Shown piece by piece: positions 1-4,850 of a stretch of DNA of 5,392 nt; the first letter of the stretch is position 1, and every line of letters begins with the position of its first letter. The notes below the pieces were generated by a model. The model was not told the origin of the DNA. It was given only the letters and a program-made list of their open reading frames with translations, and searched no databases. The DNA lies in NCBI GenBank assembly GCA_003541675.1, contig DPMC01000019.1:1-5392 (forward strand). The letters are read 5' to 3'. The DNA comes from Acidimicrobiaceae bacterium. GTDB taxonomy: Bacteria; Actinomycetota; Acidimicrobiia; Acidimicrobiales; MedAcidi-G1. The position numbers and the translations under genes are program-made.

Positions 1-120
1 ACGTGTTACTCACCCGTTCGCCACTCACTCATGTGACCCGAAGGTCGAGTGCGTTCGACTTGCATGTGTTAGGCCCGCCGCCAGCGTTCGTCCTGAGCCA
101 GGATCAAACTCTCCGTCGAA
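1..120 (-). rRNA. rrs: 16S ribosomal RNA, 5' end (partial)
   Basis: This is the 5' part of the small-subunit rRNA gene, read right to left and cut by the left edge of the window. The near-universal sequence AGAGTTTGATCCTGGCTCAG (E. coli positions 8-27) lies at 112-93 on the minus strand. It is followed by the conserved GACGAACGCTGGCGGC and AACACATGCAAGTCGAACG blocks, and by GGCGAACGGGTGAGTAACACG near the window edge. Counting back from the E. coli numbering puts the mature 5' end near 119-120; the exact base cannot be fixed from sequence alone. The V1 stem is short and carries a CUUCGG loop. The gene is transcribed in the same direction as tyrS, with 566 nt of non-coding DNA between them. The rest of the operon lies outside the window. 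Confidence 0.97.
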
Positions 121-127
121 ATCTCAA

Positions 128-152
128 GCAGGGGTCGCCGAAGCGTTCCTGC
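128..152 (-). other. UUCG-tetraloop hairpin next to the 16S 5' end
   Basis: In the minus-strand RNA, GCAGG (152-148) pairs with CCUGC (132-128). After a small asymmetric internal loop, CGC (145-143) pairs with GCG (138-136) around a C(UUCG)G tetraloop (142-139). The hairpin ends only about 8 nt before the mature 16S terminus, so it may position the processing site or prevent mispairing of the 16S start. The function is inferred; the pairing is read directly. Confidence 0.6.
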
Positions 153-161
153 CGTCGAATC

Positions 162-227
162 ATTGGTGCGACAGCTCCCGAAGGTGCTGCCGACGCGAGT
201 TTGAGGTCGAGCGGGACACCAATCCCG
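162..227 (-). other. UUCG hairpin inside a possible pseudoknot, rRNA leader
   Basis: Three complementary elements are nested here in the minus-strand RNA. First, CGGGA (227-223) and UCCCG (216-212) form a hairpin with loop UUGGUG (222-217). Second, positions 192-169 form a strong hairpin: seven pairs including one G-U, an A-A mismatch, two more pairs, then a UUCG loop at 182-179. Third, CACCAAU (168-162), which directly abuts the second hairpin, is fully complementary to the first hairpin's loop. The segment can therefore form either a pseudoknot, or a long-range stem (AUUGGUG with CACCAAU) enclosing the UUCG hairpin at the cost of part of the first stem. Which one forms cannot be decided by eye. 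Confidence 0.5.
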
Positions 228-248
228 TCCGACCTGGCACAGGGCAAG

Positions 249-272
249 GGTGGTCGACCGAAGTCGTCCACC
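249..272 (-). other. Stable UUCG-tetraloop hairpin, rRNA leader
   Basis: In the minus-strand RNA, GGUGG (272-268) pairs with CCACC (253-249). An A-A mismatch follows, then CGAC (266-263) pairs with GUCG (258-255) around a UUCG loop (262-259). The layout of stem, A-A mismatch, stem and C(UUCG)G loop matches the hairpin at 169-192. There is no U-tract after it, so it is not a factor-independent terminator. It is more likely a leader folding or processing element. Confidence 0.65.
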
Positions 273-309
273 GTTGTCCGTACTCAGTGCTATTGAAATT
301 GTTCAGGGT

Positions 310-344
310 CTGTCCAGAGACAACTCGCGATCGTCTGTGGACAG
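310..344 (-). repeat. 12-bp inverted repeat, rRNA leader hairpin
   Basis: CTGTCCAGAGAC (310-321) and GTCTGTGGACAG (333-344) are inverted copies with 11 of 12 positions pairing and an 11-nt loop. No T-run follows on the minus strand, and the element lies downstream of boxA, so a leader hairpin is more likely than a terminator. Just after it in the transcript (about 308-285) is a weaker sequence, CTGAACAATTTCAATAG, which loosely resembles the GAACTCAATAG type of actinobacterial rRNA leader motif. I do not treat that as a second boxA. Confidence 0.5.
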
Positions 345-366
345 CCCGCACTGGCTTTTTCGTCCT

Positions 367-387
367 CTATCCCGTTTTCAAGGAGCA
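367..387 (-). promoter_or_regulatory. boxA antitermination motif of the rRNA operon
   Basis: The minus strand reads TGCTCCTTGAAAAC, then GGGATAG. This is close to the E. coli rrn boxA (TGCTCTTTAACA) and to the TTGAAAACTGGATA-type motif of Gram-positive rRNA leaders. BoxA RNA is the binding site of NusB-NusE (S10), which makes RNA polymerase resistant to Rho during rRNA transcription. It sits about 250 nt before the 16S gene and 3 nt after a perfect 7-bp hairpin, the boxB-then-boxA order known from rrn leaders (the reverse of phage lambda nut sites). The match is read by eye. Confidence 0.7.
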
Positions 388-390
388 CCT

Positions 391-408
391 GGAGACCAGA
401 GGGTCTCC
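391..408 (-). promoter_or_regulatory. boxB-like hairpin preceding boxA
   Basis: In the minus-strand RNA, GGAGACC and GGUCUCC form a perfect 7-bp stem around a 4-nt CUCU loop. It ends 3 nt before boxA. In rrn operons a small boxB hairpin precedes boxA; it is usually less important than boxA for antitermination. The label rests on position and shape, not on sequence similarity. Confidence 0.55.
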
Positions 409-511
409 CGGCACACGCCAATCACACAGGACGGATCCTGGTGGAGGCGGTGGTGCCCTCAACCCGACACAGAGATTCGATCCAATCGGACCTGCCGCTG
501 GGCGGGTGCTC

Positions 512-540
512 ACGCTAAGGCGGTAGTGCCGCTCCATCAA
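512..540 (-). promoter_or_regulatory. Candidate rRNA promoter, proximal
   Basis: On the minus strand, TTGATG (540-535) and TAGCGT (517-512) are separated by exactly 17 bp. This fits the TTGNNN-17-TANNNT form of sigma-70/SigA promoters in high-GC actinobacteria. Transcription would start near 505 and give a leader of about 385 nt before 16S. The distal candidate at 570-598 has the same spacing and a nearly identical -10 hexamer, which strengthens both. No AT-rich upstream element is evident. Confidence 0.45.
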
Positions 541-569
541 GAGCGACTCCGTTACCCGTGAGCAGAGAA

Positions 570-598
570 ACACTATCCATCTGGCAGAGGCGCCCCAA
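570..598 (-). promoter_or_regulatory. Candidate rRNA promoter, distal
   Basis: On the minus strand, TTGGGG (598-593) and TAGTGT (575-570) lie 17 bp apart. The -10 differs from that of the proximal candidate by one base, and the two promoters are offset by 58 bp. Tandem promoters are common upstream of rRNA operons. A start near 563 is predicted. A further upstream pair, TTGCCT (639-634) and TAGAAA (618-613), has only a 15-bp spacer, so I did not call it. Confidence 0.42.
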
Positions 599-681
599 CC
601 CGCCGCCCTACCTTTCTACCCTTTTCCGCGGTCAGGCAATGACGAGCGGCACCCCGCCCGAGCCGGACGATCGCGTACCCC

Positions 682-713
682 GGACCTCAGACAGTGGGCC
701 CGTCTGCCGGTCC
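682..713 (-). terminator. Hairpin over the tyrS stop codon, possible terminator
   Basis: In the minus-strand RNA, GGACC (713-709) pairs with GGUCC (686-682) and CAGAC (706-702) pairs with GUCUG (692-688). A GG/A bulge separates the two stems and the loop is 9 nt. The tyrS stop codon (689-687) lies in the 3' arm. No U-tract follows, so this is not a classic intrinsic terminator. It could be a U-less terminator or a 3'-end stabilising structure separating tyrS from the downstream rRNA promoters. Confidence 0.35.
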
Positions 714-2009
714 GTCACCGGGGCCTTCGATAAGGAGGAGGTGTCGTTGACGCTTGCCCTTCTGCAGTAGGACGAACCGCCCGCCGACCACCGCCTCGTC
801 AGGCAACGCCATTACCTCGGTGCCCACTCGCTGACCGTTCACACGAACACCGCCCCCGGCAATGGTTCGCCGAGCATCGCCGCGTGACGAACAGAGGCCA
901 GTTGCCTCGAGTGCATCGACCAGGGACTCTCCGCCAACCAACGTGCCAGCTCCCACAGAGGTCTCGGGGACGATCCCCCGAAGCGCATCAAGGACCGCTG
1001 CGGTGGGCGCCTCCGAGCCGAACAGGCCCGTGGCCGCCAGACGAGCCCGTTCCGTGGCGTCGGACCCGTGGACCAGATTGCACACCTCGTCGGCCAGGCG
1101 GTTCTGGGCCAGTCGTTGCTCTGGAGCCGACGCGTGCTCAGCCATCACCGCAGCCACATCGTCAACCGCCACAAGGGTCAACTGCAGGAGGAAACGCTCC
1201 ACGTCCTGGTCGTCAACATTCACGAAGTACTGGTGCAGTTCGTAAGGCAGCGTCCGAGCGGGGTCCAACCAGACCGCACCATCGTCGGTCTTGCCGAACT
1301 TCGCCCCGTCGGCCCTCGTCACCAGGGGAACGGTCAACCCATGAGCCGGCGCTCCGACGCGTCGGCGAATGAGGTCGATCCCGGCGGTGATGTTGCCCCA
1401 CTGGTCCGAGCCACCGACCTGCAACTCGCATCCGTGGCGAGCGTGGAGTTCGTAGAAGTCGTTGGCCTGCAACAACATGTAGCTGAACTCGGTGAAGGAG
1501 ATCCCCTGATCGCCAGCCAGACGGGCTCGTACCGACTCCTTTCCCAGCATTGTCCCGACGGTGACGTGCTTACCGACGTCTCGGAGGAACTCCAGTACGC
1601 CGACGCCCTCGGTCCAGTCGCGGTTGTCGACCAGCAAGGCAGACGCATCGCCGGGCAGCAGGTCACCCTCGAACCGGAGGAACGAGCGGAGCTGGACTGC
1701 CACCGCATCGACGTTGTGGTTGAGGGTCGGGCCGTCCAGGAGGTTGCGCTCAGCAGACCGACCGCTGGGATCACCCACCATGCCGGTGGCCCCGCCGGCC
1801 AGAGCGATCGGGCGATGGCCCGCATCCTGGAACCGGCGCAACAGGAGTAGGGGCACCAGGTGTCCGATGTGGAGGCTGTCGGCCGTCGGATCGAATCCGC
1901 AGTAGAGGGTGACCGGACCCTCGCCCAGCCGGCGACGCAGGTCGTCGATGTCGGTACTGTCCCGGATCAGTCCGCGGGCCGCCAGGTCGTCGAGGATCGT
2001 CGTACTCAT
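687..2009 (-). CDS. tyrS: Tyrosyl-tRNA synthetase (class I)
   Basis: This cytoplasmic enzyme charges tRNA-Tyr with tyrosine, using ATP (EC 6.1.1.1). The 440-aa product is slightly longer than the usual ~420-430. The Rossmann catalytic domain shows the HIGH motif exactly (H47-I48-G49-H50), preceded by LYCGFDPTADSL (35-46). The YxxxQxxD tyrosine-binding motif is Y177, Q181, D184; GGSDQWGNI is at 199-207; the second signature is KFGKT (237-241), the bacterial form of KMSKS. A C-terminal S4 RNA-binding domain (about 360-425) recognises the tRNA. The end is a short Gly/Pro/Asp tail (429-438) that looks non-essential. ATG at 2009 was chosen because the protein then begins right at the conserved N-terminal helix; an in-frame extension to 2069 adds 20 residues unlike the family. 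There is no good Shine-Dalgarno, only a G-run abutting the ATG. The gene is divergent from the PBP gene and lies upstream of the rRNA operon, in the same direction. Confidence 0.97.
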   Translation of the reverse strand: MSTTILDDLAARGLIRDSTDIDDLRRRLGEGPVTLYCGFDPTADSLHIGHLVPLLLLRRFQDAGHRPIALAGGATGMVGDPSGRSAERNLLDGPTLNHNVDAVAVQLRSFLRFEGDLLPGDASALLVDNRDWTEGVGVLEFLRDVGKHVTVGTMLGKESVRARLAGDQGISFTEFSYMLLQANDFYELHARHGCELQVGGSDQWGNITAGIDLIRRRVGAPAHGLTVPLVTRADGAKFGKTDDGAVWLDPARTLPYELHQYFVNVDDQDVERFLLQLTLVAVDDVAAVMAEHASAPEQRLAQNRLADEVCNLVHGSDATERARLAATGLFGSEAPTAAVLDALRGIVPETSVGAGTLVGGESLVDALEATGLCSSRGDARRTIAGGGVRVNGQRVGTEVMALPDEAVVGGRFVLLQKGKRQRHLLLIEGPGDGPADGPTV

Positions 2010-2021
2010 GCCCCCAGTATG
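2010..2021 (-). promoter_or_regulatory. Candidate leaderless -10 element of tyrS
   Basis: On the minus strand, CATACT (2021-2016) is followed by 6 nt and then the ATG. That would place a start site on the A of the ATG, giving a leaderless mRNA, common in actinobacteria. The hexamer keeps the A at -11 and the T at -7, the two most conserved -10 bases. No -35 box is seen at normal spacing; TGGACC at 2050-2045 is 23 bp away. The lack of a usable Shine-Dalgarno supports the reading only indirectly. Confidence 0.3.
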
Positions 2022-2034
2022 GGGCCTGTGGCCC
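2012..2034. repeat. Two overlapping inverted repeats upstream of tyrS
   Basis: CCCCA-GTA-TGGGG (2012-2024) and GGGCC-TGT-GGCCC (2022-2034) are 5-bp inverted repeats with 3-nt centres that overlap by three bases. They cover the -10 candidate and the stretch just upstream of the tyrS ATG. They could be an operator. If transcription starts upstream of them, they could instead form a hairpin over the translation start. Short GC palindromes also arise by chance in GC-rich DNA. Confidence 0.35.
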
Positions 2035-2085
2035 ACCGGCCGGAGGTCCATTCGAAGATGACGCTCCAACCCGACCGGAAGGCGA

Positions 2086-2098
2086 GACGACCGTCGTC
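2086..2098. repeat. 13-bp palindrome GACGACCGTCGTC
   Basis: This perfect 6-1-6 palindrome lies in the middle of the tyrS/PBP divergent region, 41 bp before the PBP start. Its format (6-bp arms, one central base) is the same as that of the palindrome at 2124-2136, although the sequence differs. The centres are 38 bp apart. It may be a regulator-binding site; no known operator is recognised. Confidence 0.3.
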
Positions 2099-2123
2099 CT
2101 GACGCCCCACGGTCGCCCCGCCG

Positions 2124-2136
2124 GGCCAGACTGGCC
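2124..2136. repeat. 13-bp palindrome GGCCAGACTGGCC at the PBP start
   Basis: This perfect 6-1-6 palindrome ends 2 bp before the PBP ATG. A one-base centre makes an RNA hairpin unlikely, so if it is functional it would act as DNA. It contains the CAGACT hexamer proposed as the -10 element, so a bound protein would block the start site. It also occupies the place where a Shine-Dalgarno would be, and none is present. Confidence 0.33.
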
Positions 2137-2138
2137 TG
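2127..2138 (+). promoter_or_regulatory. Candidate leaderless -10 element of the PBP gene
   Basis: CAGACT (2127-2132) is followed by 6 nt and then the ATG, the same geometry as CATACT upstream of tyrS on the other strand. It keeps the -11 A and the -7 T. A CTGACG hexamer (2099-2104) resembles a -35 box, but the 22-bp spacer is too long for a standard SigA promoter. The call rests mainly on the mirrored arrangement and on the missing Shine-Dalgarno. Confidence 0.28.
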
Positions 2139-4850
2139 ATGTCAAGGCATCCGACCTGCAGCGAGCGTGCCCGTCGCTCCGTCGGACTCAAACTGGTCTG
2201 TTCGTTGGTCGCCACGGCGATCCTTTCCACTTCGTGCTACAAGTACGAGACACGCGAGTTTGAGATCACCATTCCCGAACAGGCCGAATCGTCGGTGGTC
2301 GTTGCCCGCGACGGCCGCCCCATCACCACCCTCGTAGCCCCAGAGAACCGGACCAGCGCCCGCACCCTGTTCGAAATCCCCCGGATGGTCCGTGACGCCG
2401 TCATCGCCATCGAAGACGAACGGTTCTACGTCCACGATGGCATCGACCTGAAGGCCATCATCCGGGCCGCACGGACAAACCTGGAAGCTGGCGGTATCAG
2501 CCAAGGCGGCTCGACCATCACCCAGCAGTACGTGAAGCTGGCCATCATCCGTAATGCCGAACAGACAGCCAGCCGAAAACTCGAGGAACTCTGGTACGCC
2601 ACCCGTCTCGAGGACCAGTACAGCAAGAACTTCATCCTGTTGCAGTACCTCAACACCGTGTACCTGGGTCACGGCGCGTACGGGGTTAAGGCAGCGGCCC
2701 AGACGTACTTCAACAAGGACATCACCCAGGTGAACCTGGCCGAGGCGGCCATGATCGCCGGAATCATCCAGCTCCCCGGGCGCTACAACCCGTACCTCAA
2801 CTACTCCAAGAGCCTGCGACGCAGCCACCTGGTGCTCGACCGAATGCTGGCCAACGAGTTCATCACCGAAGAACAGCACACGGAAGCCATGGCCAACCCG
2901 CCGCGCCTCGAGGAGTACTCGGCCCGCCTCGAGACCCGCTATCCCGCCGGTCACTTCGTCGAGGAGGTCCGTCGGTGGTTCCTGGACAATCCGGCGTTCG
3001 GAGCCAGCCGCGGTGTCCGGGAACGGTTGCTGTTCGAAGGTGGCCTCCGCATCGAGACCACGGTCGACCTCGATCTGCAACGCTCCGCCGAAGCTGCCGT
3101 GGAGGCCCACCTCCCTGCCAATCAGGGCCACCCGGACGCGGCGGTCGTGGTGCTAGAGACGGGAACCGGCCAGGTGCTGGCCATGGTCGGTGGCCGGGAT
3201 TTCTTCGCCACCGACAGCGACGCCAAGGTCAACCTGGCCGTCGGCTCCGGCCGACAGGTCGGCTCATCGATGAAGCCTGTCGCCCTGGCCGCCGCCCTGG
3301 AAGCCGGATGGCAGGCCACGGCCACCTACCCGGCACCCAATGTTTTGGAGTTCGAGATCGCCGGGGCCGACGAGGACAACAAGGTCTGGAGGGTCACGGG
3401 AGGCGTGGGCGGCCATGACGCAACCGAGGCCCGTTTCGAACACGGCCTCCAGGCCCTCCTCCAGTTCTGGATGCGCGAGGACCACACCGACGTACCGGCC
3501 GAGCATGTCGAGACGATCCGCGTCGAGAAGGAACGTGACGGCGAGACCGAGGTGACCTACGAAGCCGTGGACCTCACACAGTGGGTGGCCAACCGACGAT
3601 GGGACTTCGACCGGGAGCGCCTGTTCGCCGACCGGATCGAGATGCTGGAGGCGATCCCGACCTGGACATGGGAACCGCCCGACGGGCAGGCCCTCGTCCC
3701 ACCAGTCGACGCCGAAGAGGTGACCCTCATCCGAGCCACCCGAAGTTCGTTGAACACCGTCTTCGCCCAGTTGAGCGTCGAGATGGGCTCCCAACGGACC
3801 GTCAACATGGCCCGGCGACTCGGCATCCGGTCCCCCATCCAGAACGTCAACTCCAATGTGCTCGGGACCTCCAACACCACCATGCTGGACATGGCCACCG
3901 CGTACCACACGTTCGCCAACCGGGGGGTCTCGATCGCTCCCAGCTACGTCACCCGGGTGGCGCGGGCCGACGGCACCACCCTCTGGTCGTGGACCCGTAC
4001 CCAAACCCGGGTATTGGATGCCCGTCTGGCCGACCAGGTGTCGTGGATCCTTGAGGGAACCATCGACCAGGGCACAGGCTGGCGGGCGCAGCTGGAGGGC
4101 CGGCCCGCTGCCGGTAAAACGGGAACCACCCAGAACTATGCCGACGCCGTCTTCGCCGGCTACACCCCACAACGCACCACCGCGGTGTGGGTTGGTTTCC
4201 CCGAGGCCCAGATCCCCATGATTCCACCGACCACGGACCGAAAGGTCTACGGAGGGACCTACCCGGCCATGATCTGGAAGGACGTCATGGAAGCCGCCCA
4301 CTTCGGTCTTCCCAGCGAGGACTTCCCCGCCTTCTCCCCGGTCAACACCGTGTTCGTCGCTCCGCGCCCGCTTGCCCCAGAAGAGCCAGCAGTTGACCTC
4401 GCTGCGACGACGACTGTGCCGGCGGGCCATCTGGCCACGCCGGAGCTGGCTGGGCTGACCCTGGACAACGCAAGAGCCATGCTGGCCGAGGCTGACCACG
4501 GCATCTGGATCGCCGAGATCCGCGAGGTTGAGGTGTCGGGCACTGAGGCAGGCACCATCATCGGCCAAGAACCGGCTATCGGATCGACCATTGAGATGGG
4601 TAGCACGATGCTCGTTGAGGTGGCCGTCGAACCACCGGTGCTCGATGGAGTGAACGTTCCCGATGTCACTTACCGGCTCTTCTCCGAGGCTCGACCAACC
4701 CTCGAGGCCCTCGGTCTGGGCTTCTCGGTCATCGTGGTGGCTGACCCCGACAAACCCGAATGGGAGCCAGGGCTCATCTGGTCCCAGGAACCCGCACCTG
4801 GCACCGTGGTCAACCCGGGCGCGGTCCTCGAGTTGCGGGTGACCCCGTGA
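2139..4850 (+). CDS. Class A penicillin-binding protein (GT51, transpeptidase, two PASTA)
   Basis: This 903-aa bifunctional peptidoglycan synthase polymerises lipid II into glycan strands and cross-links stem peptides outside the membrane. The N-terminus is basic (R11-R13, K18), followed by a short hydrophobic stretch (19-29) ending at L-S-T-S-C33, which fits a lipoprotein signal as well as a membrane anchor. GT51 motifs: EDERFYVHDG (92-101, catalytic E92), GGSTITQQ (123-130), RKLEE (146-150, second Glu E150), and YLNTVYLGHGAYG (170-182). The Glu usual in ILExYLN is Leu168; as I recall, actinobacterial homologues also vary here. Transpeptidase motifs: S376-S-M-K379, S537-L-N539, K660-T-G-T663. 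Between SxxK and SxN lie 161 residues instead of about 60. PASTA domains span about 767-830 and 838-903, after a Pro/Ala linker (740-765); such domains bind peptidoglycan or muropeptides. ATG 2139 is the only reasonable start. The stop overlaps the next gene. I withhold a ponA-type symbol because orthology is not certain. Confidence 0.95.
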   Translation: MSRHPTCSERARRSVGLKLVCSLVATAILSTSCYKYETREFEITIPEQAESSVVVARDGRPITTLVAPENRTSARTLFEIPRMVRDAVIAIEDERFYVHDGIDLKAIIRAARTNLEAGGISQGGSTITQQYVKLAIIRNAEQTASRKLEELWYATRLEDQYSKNFILLQYLNTVYLGHGAYGVKAAAQTYFNKDITQVNLAEAAMIAGIIQLPGRYNPYLNYSKSLRRSHLVLDRMLANEFITEEQHTEAMANPPRLEEYSARLETRYPAGHFVEEVRRWFLDNPAFGASRGVRERLLFEGGLRIETTVDLDLQRSAEAAVEAHLPANQGHPDAAVVVLETGTGQVLAMVGGRDFFATDSDAKVNLAVGSGRQVGSSMKPVALAAALEAGWQATATYPAPNVLEFEIAGADEDNKVWRVTGGVGGHDATEARFEHGLQALLQFWMREDHTDVPAEHVETIRVEKERDGETEVTYEAVDLTQWVANRRWDFDRERLFADRIEMLEAIPTWTWEPPDGQALVPPVDAEEVTLIRATRSSLNTVFAQLSVEMGSQRTVNMARRLGIRSPIQNVNSNVLGTSNTTMLDMATAYHTFANRGVSIAPSYVTRVARADGTTLWSWTRTQTRVLDARLADQVSWILEGTIDQGTGWRAQLEGRPAAGKTGTTQNYADAVFAGYTPQRTTAVWVGFPEAQIPMIPPTTDRKVYGGTYPAMIWKDVMEAAHFGLPSEDFPAFSPVNTVFVAPRPLAPEEPAVDLAATTTVPAGHLATPELAGLTLDNARAMLAEADHGIWIAEIREVEVSGTEAGTIIGQEPAIGSTIEMGSTMLVEVAVEPPVLDGVNVPDVTYRLFSEARPTLEALGLGFSVIVVADPDKPEWEPGLIWSQEPAPGTVVNPGAVLELRVTP

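Larger units (their letters stand above)
121..511 (-). other. rRNA operon leader (untranslated, highly structured)
   Basis: This gene-free stretch precedes the 16S gene and is best read as the transcribed leader of the rRNA operon. In transcript order it holds a boxB-like hairpin, a boxA motif, a 12-bp hairpin with one mismatch, and three hairpins closed by C(UUCG)G tetraloops. The UUCG loops occur in this orientation only on the minus strand (the other strand would read CGAA), which supports minus-strand transcription. In known bacterial rRNA operons, leaders of this kind recruit the NusB/NusE antitermination complex and help 16S folding and RNase III processing. The processing stem itself cannot be tested because the 3' flank of the 16S gene is outside the window. 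No tRNA and no credible protein gene is present. The extent assumes transcription starts about 7 nt after the proximal -10 candidate. Confidence 0.75.

Noticed and set aside
3..296. 97-codon open frame on the plus strand over the rRNA start
   Set aside because: Lies over the reverse complement of the 16S gene and its leader; chance frame.
343..360. Small AGCC/GGCT hairpin followed by TTTTT on the plus strand
   Set aside because: It has the look of an intrinsic terminator, but the stem is only 4 bp. It would act on plus-strand transcription, for which there is no gene.
460..500. Possible tRNA T-arm (GGATCGAATC on the minus strand)
   Set aside because: The flanking stems do not pair, and no acceptor stem, D-arm or anticodon arm can be built around it.
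1068..1850. 260-codon open frame on the plus strand
   Set aside because: Antisense shadow of tyrS, whose minus-strand reading carries HIGH, KFGKT and S4 motifs across the same interval.
2639..2656. Loss of the Glu in the ILExYLN motif of the GT51 domain (Leu168) as a sign of an inactive glycosyltransferase
   Set aside because: The two catalytic glutamates (E92, E150) and the other motifs are intact. From memory, actinobacterial PBPs also carry non-Glu residues at this position.
2142..3131. 329-codon open frame on the minus strand
   Set aside because: Antisense shadow of the glycosyltransferase half of the PBP gene. The sense strand has all GT51 motifs intact; the antisense shows none of any family I know.
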